Translations under genes and position numbers: made by a program
Assembly (NCBI GenBank): GCA_022059125.1
Contig: JAEUWY010000004.1
Span: 1,488,001 to 1,552,000 of the forward strand
Reading direction: 5' to 3'
DNA: 64,000 nucleotides
Source of the DNA: Corynespora cassiicola
Lineage: Eukaryota; Ascomycota; Dothideomycetes; Pleosporales; Corynesporascaceae
The notes under the pieces: model-generated
What the model was told of the DNA's origin: nothing
What the model saw: the letters and a program-made list of their open reading frames with translations, nothing else
Databases searched by the model: none
Shown: positions 1 through 12,364 of the stretch, one piece after another
How positions within the stretch are numbered: position 1 is the first letter of the stretch
How the letters are laid out: each line of letters opens with the position of its first letter

Positions 1-3000
1 GCGTGTACATCACCGCGCCCCTTTGACCGTTGGCAGCCGCCTCGAGACGCCGCTGGCAGAGCTGTATCCATATCCGCAATGCTTTTCATATGATCCACAG
101 GCGCATCCCCGTGCTATATCCTGCCGTTGAAGACGCTTGCGGATCCGCAGCCGTGGGAGGCGGCCTGCCTGGATGTCTTATCGATATCTGGGCGACAGCC
201 ATGACGTCGCCCCGCTTTCGGTCCAGCGCCTCAACACAACGCCCAGCTCCACTCCAGGCCTCCGATAGTCCATCATCGCAACTCTATACTTTATTCTAAC
301 GTCGACCACCTGTCCAGTTTTTTTTTCTTTCCCACCCGCGTCCCTTTTCTTCTGTCCCTCGGGAATAACGGCTTAACCGACTTCGGGCGGCCGGAATGGG
401 TTGGCCCCAAACCCACCGTCTCAACACGCCCGACTACTGCTCCCCAAACACAGTCGTCACAAGGCTTGCATCGGCTCTTCAGCCGCAATGACCTCACCAA
501 TGTCCGATGTTGCGAAACCTTACTCCCCCCGGCCCCCCGTATGCCTCGCCAAACGCCTGTTCCTGAGGTGACGTGCAGCGAGAGCAGGCGACCCGCAGCC
601 GCTGTGATTTGTTGAACGCCCAACATTCTGCGCGTTTTTGCTTTGCGCTCCAGACCTTTGCCAGCTGCCCAAGGCGAACATGTGCACAGCCTACGCGGCT
701 TTGCAAACGTCTTCCGCTGAATTGATTGTCCGGCGAAACATCCGCGGCCGGGACGCTAAAGGGCCAGAAACCTTCGTCAAGCGAGGCCGCAAATGGGACG
801 CGACGCTGAGGCCTACGATGTATCTGGGGACGAACGGATTTGATTTCCGCCGGAACGTGGGCGCGGCTGTTGCGTGCGGGTCGGGCCTTGGGACTTGTCA
901 CAAATTTTATAACAGCTAGCTGCTTAGCCGTTGGAGGCTGTGGCATAGCCCGAGTTATGCCCATCCACCGTGCTCGGAAGGCGAGGCGGCATATACAACC
1001 CGAGGTTAGGTTGTGCTCGACCGAAATACAGAAGGAAATGTCGGTGTGGGGGTGGGTAACATCCGCGGGTCCGACCTTGGGCTCACGTATGGGCTCGGTG
1101 AGCATAGGTGGGTGTCATTGGTGGTATTGTCGTTGCTACCCTACGCCAGCAAATTCGCTCCACCATCATAGATAGCGGCCGGCCGCCAGCTCTTTAATGA
1201 GTTGTACAGGCTCACCGATGGATCGATCGGCCTTTCCCTTGTCAATAGCGTTGCTACAGTTTCAAGTCCCCACCCTTCTACCCCGTTGACTACTTCGATG
1301 CAGGCTTCCTGGGAAAACGTGTACAAAATGTTGTTGATTGTACTGTTTGAGGCTCATTCTATTGGCCCGATGGTTCGATCATGGGAGCAACCTTATCACT
1401 GACCAATGAGAACGGCGCCACCAGAGGTTCAACTACAGTACTTGAGCACAGTGTATGTCCTATAAAATGAGCAACAAATTTAACAGCTGACGGTCGATTC
1501 CGTTCTTTGGGTTGTCAAGCTCTAAATGTTCCGAATACAAAAGGTGCCACGCAGGCTTGGGGTCTCTTTCAGACATCCAACATGCTTTTTTCAACGCGAT
1601 AGGATAGAGAGGATTACTTGAAACACAGTCATATTAGACGAGAAGGGGGAAAACTGAGAGTCCAAACTCGTGTTGACTGGTGATATTTCAGTCACAAAAT
1701 TACCTAATACTTCGATGAAGTCTGCCGCTGCCCACGATCAGGTCCCTTTTTTCTTCCCCCTTTCATGTTAAAACCAAATCATCATTACAACTCAGGACTA
1801 CAGAGTACCTAATCGGCGAAGCAATCTTCTGACTCCAACAATGTAGCAGTCAATCTCAAGGTCTCTGGCTACCGAGATTATATTTTCGTTGTATTCAGCA
1901 GCGTAGCAATATTAAACGTTTTCATGCATGATGAGTTTTTGTAATAGAGGCTCATCCAAACAAATTGTGCTATTCTCAGGGCACCATTGAAGGTTTACAG
2001 GGTGATGCTCGATCTGGCAGCAACACTTTTGTTTCAGTATATATCATCTTACCGTATTTATCTTGACCTAACTAGTTAGAGTTTGACAGTGAACCGGTGA
2101 TTTAACTTGCAAATAGCGAAGGCACAAGAATAGTATTAATACGACCTGAGTTAGAATGGAAAAGGCTAATGGCATATTAGATGGCCGGCCCTGGGGGTGC
2201 CTTCTGGTTAGCATTCGGGTATGCTCTAATATCCAAGCTAACTATTGTAGCTTTCAGCTGCAGGTATGCCCTTTTCTCTATCCACTTGCATTGTTATTTG
2301 TCAGAGATATCGGCCATATTCCATGGGATTGATCTGCCGGCAGCCATCCGAGGTAGACCCCTTAGGCATTTACTTAATTGAATATTAATATAGACTGAAG
2401 TTGATGTTAGGCAGCAAACCAGTAAATATATAGTCACTTCAATACTTGTGTAGCCTGCCTAGAAGCTTAGAGACTAATCTCATCGCAATACTTAGAAAAA
2501 TACAACTACATATAATTAGGTTACATATAAGAGACCAATAGACTGATTTGCCTGCAGTGATGGCAAAGCCACATAGCGCGTTGAAGGATCCATAGCCGTT
2601 TATAGTGAATGTTCCCGAGCGTGTTAACGTAACTCAAAACTTCACGCGTCTAAATGGTGGATAATGTCATTGTGTGGAAGATTGTCGTGCCCACCTTTGG
2701 AACCACAGGCTACTTGATTCGGTAGCTAACAGAATGTGATACACATGCCGAGTTGGCACCAATGAACCGTGTTATATCTGTAAAGCAACGTCGCGCTCGA
2801 TAGGGCCGAGGCCGAAACACGCGTCGAGATCACGACCCAAAACGGTCTAGCGCCAACGCGACGCCCGAGCGTGGAACATGTCCTGATATTTCAGGGCCAC
2901 AGTGAATCATTCCTCTTCTTCTCACGTCAACCCACTAACCACCTTTGTCTGCGAAAGGGCTACACAGCCTCGTGTTCGGACGTTGTCGCCGCGCGGAGGC

Positions 3001-3035
3001 GTACACCTAGCCTTTCACAGCACACCTACCCCGCC
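1..3035. other. Gene-poor leader region, AT-rich in its second half
   Basis: I see no convincing gene here. The first 1.4 kb is of mixed composition. Its open frames on both strands, including one of about 200 codons on the minus strand at 494-1105, show no recognisable domain and no supporting splice structure. From about 1.45 to 2.8 kb the sequence is AT-rich and crowded with TA, TTA and CTA steps, especially 1,900-2,560, as expected of an old repeat eroded by C-to-T mutation (RIP-like). I cannot identify a parent element. The last 200 bases are the upstream region of the gene starting at 3036. Confidence 0.5.
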
Positions 3036-4472
3036 ATGGATTCCGAGCAACATCAGCCTTTCCGGCTTCTCGACCTGCCCGGTGAGATCCGGAACAAGAT
3101 CTACAAATGCATGCTATGCTCTTTCGACCCTGCGCCACCTTCCCGGCAGCCTGGAAGGGGCATGGTCCGTATACATCGTGGAGAAATTCAAGAACCGACC
3201 GGAATATGCCAAGCCACGCACTCAATTGACACGACTATCCTACGCACGTGCAAACAAGTCCACAGGGAAGCCTACGATGTCATGGTCAAGACAAATCAAT
3301 TCATAAATATCTCGTCGGTCGATCTGCCCATGGACAGGCTTATCGTTCCGTTCCAGCTCCCCATTGTGACTATGGACCGCGAGCATACGAAGCAATTTGG
3401 ACAATATATCCTCAAGGTGGAGATGAGCGTCCTTCCCGGAGGGTGGGTTGACGGTGAACTTGACTCTGATCACGAGTGGGAGATGGTCGATCCGGGACCG
3501 CACCTCCAGGCCCCTCCAGTTGGCTTTGGTCCACGCTTCAATTTCATGATACTTGGCCGCGACTGGGATGCGTTTTGTACGCTGCTTGCCGATGCGGACA
3601 CCTATATCGACGGCTTCAGCGTCTGCGTCGATCTTCGACTTACTTTCAACCCTGCGAAAATACAGTTCCTGTCACCTGGTGTGTCTGCACTACCAAGCTA
3701 CCAGGCCCCAATCGCGCAATTCTTCACCCCCAAGTATCAACAAAAACTTCTCAAGCCCTTCCGCACCAAACTCCGCGGTTTCCAAAATGTCAGGATCACA
3801 GGACAATGTTTGTGGAAGCTGGCGGACGCCACCGTGGAGGAGGTAGCGAAGTCGCAGTGGACGGACCCAGTCGCCATCCTGCGCTCCGTCACCGAAGCAA
3901 AGGAGGAAGGCAACGTCTTCTACCAGGCGAACCAGCTGACCGAAGCATCCGAGAAGTGGACCGCCGCCTCGTCCGACATCCGCCGCATGCGCAACTCCTC
4001 GGCCTGGCCTGCACTCCGCGCAATCGGCGGTACCGACTTCCTCAACCGCCTCGCAGAAGCCTACTTCATCATCCTGCTCAACAGCGCGCAGTGTAGCCTC
4101 AAGATCATGCAGGGCACCCCGCAGTACAGCATCACGATGATGACCATGGGCGATATCGTGTCGGGCAACTTGCACGAGGCGGTCGATGTGCCGCACGAGT
4201 TTATGCATGATGGTGCGTCGTGGACGCCATCGGATGAGCAGCTCGCGAAGCTGTACTATAGACAAGCACTGTGTTGGCGGCTGATGGCCGAGGTGGAGGT
4301 TATCGATGATGCGCTCCATTGGATTGAGCAGGCGCTCGTGCACGCACCTGGCGATCCGGTGATTCGGCGCGAGAGGAGTGCCATTTTAGAGTGGGTGCGT
4401 AGGACCGATGAGCAGATGAGGACGGATGCGGTGTACCAGGAATGGAGGAATGCCATTCTGAATGGCATCTGA
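3036..4472 (+). CDS. F-box-like domain protein with TPR-like C-terminal half
   Basis: An intronless 478-aa protein. The ATG at 3036 lies in a strong context (CCGCCATGG). The frame is open further upstream, but without another in-frame ATG. Residues 8-30 hold the motif LLDLPGEIRNKIYKCML, the F-box-like N-terminus shared by a very large family of Pezizomycotina proteins of unknown function. The C-terminal half is helical and resembles TPR repeats: EAKEEGNVFYQANQLTEA, then EAYFIILLNSAQCSLKI and ALHWIEQALVHAPGDP. Family knowledge suggests an adaptor binding SKP1 or other partners; no substrate can be inferred. The composition (GC-rich third positions) matches the housekeeping genes here, and the frame is undamaged. 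Confidence 0.8.
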   Translation: MDSEQHQPFRLLDLPGEIRNKIYKCMLCSFDPAPPSRQPGRGMVRIHRGEIQEPTGICQATHSIDTTILRTCKQVHREAYDVMVKTNQFINISSVDLPMDRLIVPFQLPIVTMDREHTKQFGQYILKVEMSVLPGGWVDGELDSDHEWEMVDPGPHLQAPPVGFGPRFNFMILGRDWDAFCTLLADADTYIDGFSVCVDLRLTFNPAKIQFLSPGVSALPSYQAPIAQFFTPKYQQKLLKPFRTKLRGFQNVRITGQCLWKLADATVEEVAKSQWTDPVAILRSVTEAKEEGNVFYQANQLTEASEKWTAASSDIRRMRNSSAWPALRAIGGTDFLNRLAEAYFIILLNSAQCSLKIMQGTPQYSITMMTMGDIVSGNLHEAVDVPHEFMHDGASWTPSDEQLAKLYYRQALCWRLMAEVEVIDDALHWIEQALVHAPGDPVIRRERSAILEWVRRTDEQMRTDAVYQEWRNAILNGI

Positions 4473-5037
4473 AGCATCGATGGATGTGTGCACGGATGGG
4501 TTGGGGTTCAAGGTGGAGGTTCTAGCGGCTGCTCTCGTTTTTCACTTCCCATTCCCTTTTTTCTTTTCGAGATTGCTTTGTTTGTTGCTTTAGTCTGTGT
4601 TTTTTCCAGGCTTGGGTTGCGCAGGCGCTAGGGTTGCAAAAGCGCGATCATGAGTGACGAATTTTATGTCTTCGTGGCCCAGTCTCGCTTCTGCGAGCTT
4701 TGCCGGCGTTCAAGGGATGATTTGTGGGTTCCTGATATTTTGCTGTTCAATTCGATAATAGGCGAAAAGCGGTTCAATTTGAGGTCGAAGAAAGGTTCAG
4801 GAGAGGCGAGATCGAGGAGGGAAATGAGTATTAAGAACACTCTTAACGGCAAGTAGAGATTAATATATGTAATCGAGTATAAGGTAGCAAATAGATACCA
4901 TGCGTATTAACTGAGGTCTTTGGGTTATACATTGTATAAGCTATCCTATGGCTGATGGGTTAGAACGAGGGTTTTAAATAATAGTCTCCTGCACACAAGC
5001 TGGTATCAGCTAAACAACTTACATCCAAGTATAGAAT
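4473..5037. other. Intergenic: 3' region of F-box-like gene
   Basis: T-rich tracts at 4545-4620 directly after the stop codon look like 3' UTR and polyadenylation sequence. Two overlapping short open frames at 4650-4856 on opposite strands have no domain and no splice support. No gene seen. Confidence 0.5.
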
Positions 5038-6355
5038 ATGAACGAGATGTTCTGTGCCTTTTGCTTCTACCTCACCTTCTCCCCACTGCAAAGCTGGGTG
5101 CCTGCGAGAATTCATGCCCTTCCAGAGGTGAAAAATTTCATAAAAGACGAGCTCTGTTTCTTTCATCATCATACTCAGGATTATCTTCTACGGTCTATGA
5201 ATCAAGGTTTCCCTCTTTGCGCTTTCTTCTGGACCAGACTGATGGAAGCCAATGAGAGAGAAATCATGTCAGGCTTAGGATTTGGCACAATCATACCTTC
5301 TGCATGTCTATTTCTAACAATTAACCGCCACACCATTATTCTAGTAAAACAAAAGAATCGATTTAGGCCGACGGAACTTCCGATTTTCGCCCAGTATAAC
5401 GGTCATGCGTGTCAATTCCTTCTAACACATTTGCCAAGTAAGAATTTTGTGGACGGCAATATACCTACCAATAATACTGATAACATAGGCAGTTAGCTTT
5501 CAAACCTTCAGTGACAGGTTAGCTAGAGCTTTAGAACAAAAAGATCAGGCTGATAATTCCACCGGATCCCCCGATACTATGGATCTGGCTTGTGCATGGC
5601 TGGAAAGATGCAAGAAGTCCCACTTCCTATGCAAGAGTCCAGAATCGCATCTACCAGCACGGGTGATTGACGTCGAGAACTTGGAAGTGAGGGCTGGACC
5701 TATATTATATACTAGTCACCCAAAGGAATCTGCCCAATATGCTACTCTAAGTCATTGTTGGGGTCCAAAAGAACTTTCTTTTAAGACTAACACCGTTCCG
5801 TTATTTCAAAAAGTCGCCTTGCCATCCATCGACCAATGGCCAAAGACCTTCCGGGACGCGATTTATGTAACCGGATGCCTGGGTATCCGATATATCTGGA
5901 TTGATGCATTATGCATCGCTCAAGAAGACGAAAATGATTGGGCCTTTGAATCAGGACGTATGGAAGACTATTACCTAAACTCTACGATAACCATTGCTGC
6001 TGCTAGAGTAAGTGATAACGAAGTTGGCATCTTCGTGGACAGAAATCCCTTCTCTGCATCTTCATGTCGCTTAAATACTCAGATTTCTGAGAGATACAAG
6101 GAGCACTCATTGGAAAAGAGAGAAGCATTCTATGCGTATCGTTGTCCCAAATCTTGGGCCCTCCTCTTGCCTAATCCCTCATATGGGCGCTGTTCGACTT
6201 GGCAAGAAGAGCTCCTCTCTCATAGGGTTCTCAGGTTTGAGGGTCGTAACTTATTCTGGAATTGCGCTTGCGTTCTCGCTTGGGAGGGAATGCCTGCCGG
6301 TGAGCAGCAACAATTTTGCCATCCCAAAATTTTGTTCAATTTGTTCCTATTCTAA
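5038..6355 (+). CDS. HET-domain (heterokaryon incompatibility) protein, short or truncated
   Basis: Two exons, 5038-5437 and 5493-6355, joined in phase across a 55-nt GT-AG intron (donor gtaaga, branch-like ctgataac), give 420 aa. Exon 1 carries the usual HET N-terminal Cys pattern (CAFC, then LCAFFW). Exon 2 has the HET core: YATLSHCWG, then IRYIWIDALCIAQ with EDENDW, then TWQEELLSHRVLRF and LFWNC. HET proteins trigger cell death after fusion of incompatible hyphae, and most of the family have no known partner. Members usually run 550-800 aa. Here the frame stops about 20 codons after the LFWNC motif, and the next 600 bases contain stops in all frames, so the C-terminal half is missing or decayed. 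The start codon is the first in-frame ATG; an upstream exon is possible. Confidence 0.7.
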
Positions 6356-7328
6356 AAGAGAAAAGCGAATATGCAGAGTTATTTGATAAACATCCATAAA
6401 ATGGATGTGCCAGTGGCCTAGTCCTTGGGAACCAGCGAAGTAACGTGTACAAGAGGATCAGGGTAGCGATATTCAAGGAAGATATGGTGCGCAGTACTGA
6501 GGCTTCATGCATATTCCAAGATATCACCATTGTTTGATGTTCTTTTTGTCACTGTATGTGATGGATTTTCCTTTGCAAAGCTATTTTGTCGTTGGGATAC
6601 GCTCATTGAAACACCCCCTTAACTACAATACTATTGCCAGTGAATCATCTCATTGGAACCCAGTGCCTCTAGAAGTGTATTAAGGGACTCAAAATGCCTT
6701 GATTTGCTATTCTTCAACTGGAATCGACCTTGTGGCACCACCCCATTCTGCGAATTATCCGCCCCCGCTATAATTATGAAGTCTCCACGCGGCAAAAACG
6801 AAACTGTAATCGGCACCAGCCATACCAGCTCATCCTCAAAATTAGAACGCTGGACCAAGCGACTATCTTATTTTTCTACTATTAACCCAAACTCATTGCA
6901 TTTCACGAGGAGGGTTCGCGGATTCATTTCTTTACGAACAAATTCCATACACCATCGCCTCTAAGCAGCCTCGGATGCACTGTGGGGCTAACTTTAGAAA
7001 TAGCCTCCACTGAAAATACCCACGCATCACATACAAACACCACTCATGGAAAATCAATAATAGACACAATACTAATAATAATATTTTTCCGCGTACCCTA
7101 AAACTTTCCTAATTAATGAACCTGACTCCAAAAATCCAATACACAAGCGGGTAATCCCCCATTCATTCACCGATCCGTCCATCCATCTCTTTCTTATCAA
7201 TAACCCAATCCCCAGACAACACACCCTCGTAAACGCCATGCTCAAAACAATAATAAAAACCAATGCTTCGCTCTTTTCTGCACCCATCCCCCTCTCCAAA
7301 AAACAACGTCGTTTTAAAGCTCCTTTTT
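6356..7328. other. Intergenic between HET gene and MED13
   Basis: No gene recognised. The first 200 bases may hold decayed C-terminal HET sequence, because short open stretches occur in other frames. The last 300 bases, AT-rich near 7040-7130, should contain the MED13 3' UTR on the minus strand. Confidence 0.4.
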
Positions 7329-10300
7329 TCATCCCAAACACCTGCCTAACCCCTCCACCCCCCTCTTCGCCACCGCAACATGCCACGGCACCCCACCTCC
7401 CCTGGTCCCCCTAATCCCTTTCAACTTCCCCAATAACCCCAACGCCCTATACTGCCCTAAAATCTCCTTGAGCAGGTTCTCAGCAGTGGTGCGCGCCTGC
7501 ACCGTCGGCGTCCAAATCAGGCTCGACGTGCTCCGCTCCGCGGGCGGACCGCCCTGCTGTCCCGGGCCGGGACTCACCCCCTCGGCCGACGAAGCGCTCG
7601 GCGGGAACGGAGACGTCGCTGCGCGGGTGCTGCCCACAGCGCCGATCCAGACGATGTTGATTCCGACGACGATGGGGCCGCGCTCGGGGTCGGGGAGGGG
7701 CTGGAGGGTGGATGAGGTTGTGCTTTCGGGGTGAGGATCTCCGCGCTTGACCAGCAGGCCGCTGATGATGCAGGGGCGGAACTCGTTTGTCGAGTTGGAG
7801 TTGTGGAGGCGGTGCGCGAGGATGATTCCCCATGTCTCGTCTGTGGCGTCCATGAAGCGGGCGTCTGGATCGGAGAGGGGGTCGGCGACGGGCTCTGCGG
7901 AGGGGGTTGCAGCGGGAGTGAGGCTGTGGGGGTCGGGGGACACGCCGGCTTGGGGCGTGGAGCCTGGGGTGTTGGCGGAGACGTGGGTTGTCGATGAGGT
8001 TGTTGTGGGGTTTGTTGTGGGGTTGGGGATTGTCGGGACGAATTTAAGATGGGGGTGGGTGTCGACAGTTAGGACCGTAACAAAGAGGTTGAGTGACGTT
8101 GGGCAAGAGATGAGGTAGACCCATGTTTCTAGCTCTTCTCGTTCCATGACGCCAGCTTTGGCGACGCATACGCGCCAGGTCACTCTCCGTGCCTGCATGA
8201 TCTCAACTGTCGTTTGCCAAATTTCTTTCGCAATCTCCCCAAAAATGCGTGTACCAAGGTTGTACGAGGCTACATACTGGGACTTTCCACAGCTATCAGT
8301 CCATGCGGCGGTAATCCACAGGCCATCCAGGCTGGTCGCATATGCCAAGTGCATGTACGAATTTTCCCGCAATAGATCTTGAGGGGGCTCGGAAGTAAGT
8401 TTGAAGGGAATTTGTCGCGGAACTGCTTCTTCGAGCTGGAATGATGGCGCTGTGTATATGCTCAGTGGAGTCTTGTCCTCACTGGGCGCACTAGGCGGAC
8501 AGCGGTCGTAAACTTCTCGAGCTAGGTTCGAATACGTAGTCGAATCCTGGATGACCGGCACTTCGAACGAAGCAATGTATTTGACAGGGACAATTTGAAG
8601 CACAAGGTCGGGCTTTGAAGGCTGATCAGGACGTACGGGTGGCCCCTGCCCATATGCTTGGAAACAAGCCCAAAATGCTGAACATAATTCCCAGAGGGTT
8701 GAAGGTGTCGAACCGACGTCGACCATGTAGATGACGAAGGCGTCAATCTTTGATTCATCCTTACTTCGCATTTGAGCATACTTTGAACCAAGCACTTTGC
8801 CGAATTGTATGCAAGTATCCCGCAATGACTTGAAGGCAGCTCGGGTGGAAGTGGGGGCGCTCACTTTGAACGGAACGAGACCTCCCTCGTATTCTTGAAT
8901 GGTTTCTACACGGGCGTGGCTCCCAAGTTTGCAATTATCGTACGCGATCTGAATGTTGACTAGAAAATTTTCGACGCATGGCCTGAGAGAATCGCTGTGC
9001 GGATATATGCAGAACGAAACGACGTTCTTGGCTGGGCTACAGGGCGCCAATCCTAGGGGTTCCCAAAATGCCAGGGCTGGCGGTAGCAAATCCCAAAGAA
9101 TATCGGCCCGCCGGACTCTAACATGCGGTGTATTGATCTGGTACATGTGATGTCCGAGTGTGGATGACCCTTCGTTCACCTTGCGAGGGGGCGGTCTTTG
9201 TTGTCCCTTGGCCTGCTGTTGAATGTCGGGGTAGATATCGGGGATGGCTGCCAGAGTTGATACGTTGCAGTCCGATGCCTTGGGAAATATCTCCTTGATG
9301 ACGCTATGGAATCTGAGCTCTGAAGACAACCTGCCATCTTGTCTCTTCGCTTCAACTGGCTTATCTTCGTGGAGCAAATCCAGTGTCGTTGAAGTGATCT
9401 GAGAGGTAACAACTTCAGCAACAGCTATGCTGTCCTTAGTGCTCAAAGGTTTTTCGTCTGGAAGATCCATGTCTGGTTGAGAAGTAGGCGTACTTGGCAT
9501 TGACGGCAACGTGGGAGAGAAAGACGCGACATTGTAGCGAGTGGTGGGGGTCGACAGTTCAGAAGGAGGAGGTACGAGCGCTAAAGACCAGTCGTAGGGC
9601 GTCGGCTCGAACGAGGCTAGAGAAGATTCGTCGATGTGTAAGCCTGCAAAATCAAGCATATCCCCACCATAAGATTCGGCAATTGACGTAGTGGACATGG
9701 GTGTGGCATTCCCTTCTGTGGGAAGCTTGCGCTTCGCTGTACTTATGACACTAGCTGACAGTGGCTCAGGGCCCAATGAAAGCAAGTCGTCGGCCTCCAC
9801 ATCCTCATCCTCATCATCAGATGACGATGTTTCACTCGACACATCGGAGAAATCGCTGTCAGCTCTCTGCAGTGATGCCACTTCAGGTATACCCTTAGTC
9901 GCAGCCACCCCGATAGCGTAGCGGAGTTTGGTCAACAGAGGCAAGTCTCGGAGACTAGTCGGCCTACGCCAGCCCTCTTTCACATCGGCAGCCTTGTGTT
10001 GAGGCTTAGTGTGATAGAAACTAAATCGCCCGTCTTGATACTTGGCATCCGACGCACTCATTTTGCGATTGAAGCTGAGCGGGTCGAATACACTATCACG
10101 ATGGGGACTTGAGCTGGGTCTTTGTGGAGTAACTACAAGGGCCTTATCCTTGGGTGAGGGCATAAGCATCTTCTGAATGATGTGGGGGCTCAAAGGCGGC
10201 GTCGGCTCCTTCGTTTGGGTCATAGAAGATGGCGCCACTGCGCGCTGGATTTGTGGCGGAGGGGAGGGTTTCTTGATATGAGCATCAGGCAATAGTGGGT

Positions 10301-12364
10301 CCTCTTGAAGTACAGATTTTGCTTCTTGAGATCCATGTTCGGGATGTCGGGATGCCGTATCGAGGGCGTGCTCTAAAGCAGCCAGTGGGTCCGATATTTC
10401 TTCTTTGATCTTCGGTTCGGCCTGGGCGTGTGCCTCCTTTTCTTTAGCTGCTTTTTTCGCTGGCGTAGCTTTGCCGTCTTGCAGCGTTGGTGCATCCAAC
10501 ATGTGAACATCGTCACCATCTGGCTCGTCAAAATAATTGAAGTCAGCATCGGTGACACCGTTACCGTCGAAGCCGTCTCCGTCCATATCCTCAAAGAGAT
10601 CATCATTGCCACCGCCAGAATTGAATTGGTCGAATTGGAGAGGGAGGTCTGGCGATGTTGGATGGTTGACTGCCCCATCTGTCATCATAGCATCTTGGGG
10701 CCCTAATAGATTGATTCCAGGGTTGCTGCCACCGGGTACCAGGATGACATTTGTCGGAGCGCCGGTCACGCTGGGAGTGTCGCTACTGGAAAGCATCGTG
10801 CCAGGGGCAATGCCGTCGGGAGGGGTCGGATATACGCCGCTGACTGCTTGCAAATCGCCATAAGCGCCAGTCCGAGAATTCAGAGGTGATGAGGGATACA
10901 AGTGTGCATTTTCCTCTTTTGGTCGAGCAGCCTCCTCTTCAATCTTCTTGGCGCGTTTTTTGGCTTCTACCACCTTGTCGCGTTCGGCTTTTCCAAGGAA
11001 CCATTGTTGTGCAGCGTCAATCGGGTTCTTGTAGCCAGGGGTCTCTGCGCTTTGAAACCATCGCAATACGCCCTCCTCTTGACTGACGGCAGGGCGCGAA
11101 GGAAACGGGAGGTCTGTCCTTCCAGGCGCAGAGTCTTCGTAAAAATAGCAAAAGGCACGTGGCCACAGCACCTCCCGCGACTGAGGAGGCAAAGCCGGAC
11201 TCGAGGCCACAGGTTGCTTGCTATGAGCTATCCTTATCTTGACCCATGAAGCTCTCTTGTCCAGATCAGCTACATGATAGCCCTTCCAACTCAGCCAGCG
11301 TTTCACAGCAGCTTTCCATCGCCCAATGCCTTGCTCGACCGGGCTGATTTTCGGTCTCTTGCGTTGCAGGCGTTGGCTGGCGTCTTCAGTAGCAGCATCG
11401 ATCGGTTCGTCAAAGCTGACAACTTTCGCAAGGAGGCCATTAGGGGCGACACGAATACATGTACCGATTGTTTGCCTTTGCTCATCATCAGTAGCCAAGT
11501 CAGCCAGACAGCCGATCTCCGGCCTTTGAAGAGACGATATCGAAGCGACGAGCGTGCCTGAGCTAGTCAAATACACATGAACGTCAGTTAGCCAATATGG
11601 GTCTTCGGAGGGTTTCAGAGAGCTTTGATCGGGATCCTGCGAGGCGATAGGCTTGGATACGAATGTTCGATAATTCAGCGCAACCGCTTGATGATCTCTC
11701 ACCAAGTAATATGAGATCAGGGCAACGACAGAAGACGTGAACAGTTCATAAATAGCGCAACTATCATGAGGCTGCTGTTGGTGGTCTGAGCCCGAGTGCG
11801 ATAGTGACGCTCCAGAATTTGGACGGCTACCTCCACCCTGTAGTCCTTTCATTGACCCTGACGTGGAAGGAGAACTGACTGACACTGGCGGGGGTGCGGT
11901 CGAGTTTGTCGGGCGCAAAGGCGGCGGTCTTGCCAGCTCCGATGCCTTCATGACACCATACTGTTCGCCTATGCAGGGTCAGCTTCGGCCGGAGGCGACA
12001 TGTAGCAGAAAGTAAACATACGTTGGAAGCGGTACCCCTCAAGCATCGGCAGGTCCCCGGGCTTCTGGCCGACCTTGTCGGCGGTCGAGGCCTGGAAGAG
12101 CCACAGCCACGATCGCGACACATCCTGGACGACAAGGTGGTGAGCCTGACGCAGCTCGGCCTCGACGGCGCGTATGTCCTCAGTCGGGCTCCATTCGTTC
12201 CGCTTGGAAGAGGTAGCCGAAGGGTTGCGTGCGACGGTAAAGGCGTGGTATGCGACGGCTTCGAAGTCACCCTGCAAATCCGTCAGTATTGCGTGGGGGG
12301 TTAGACGCGAGGGGACACGAACGATGGCCTGCGCATTCGTGTTGCAGGTCTTGATAAAGTCCAT
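7329..12364 (-). CDS. MED13: Mediator complex subunit 13 (CDK8 kinase module)
   Basis: Two exons on the minus strand: 12364-12022 (114 codons plus one base) and 11968-7329, joined in phase across a 53-nt intron (donor gtatgt, acceptor gcatag), giving 1660 aa. The N-terminus MDFIKTCNTNAQAI, with VAYHAFTVARN and then IYELFTSSVVALISYYLVRD, is the Med13 N-terminal domain. The middle (about 350-900) is disordered, with acidic and Ser/Pro tracts. The C-terminal third has the Med13 MID/PIWI-like region (FWEPLGLAPCSPAKNVVSF, DAFVIYMVD) and C-terminal domain (ETWGIILAHRLHNSN, ending VPWHVAVAKRGVEGLGRCLG). With MED12, CycC and CDK8 it forms the dissociable kinase module that controls Mediator-Pol II binding in the nucleus. 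Length is normal for filamentous fungi and the 4.6-kb exon is undamaged. Confidence 0.93.

Noticed and set aside
494..1105. 203-codon minus-strand open frame
   Set aside because: No recognisable domain, Arg/Pro-biased composition, no supporting neighbours, and competing frames of similar quality on the plus strand.
7329..11951. MED13 as a single-exon gene starting at 11951
   Set aside because: The conserved Med13 N-terminus (MDFIKTCNTNAQAI) lies in an upstream exon that joins in phase across a 53-nt intron.
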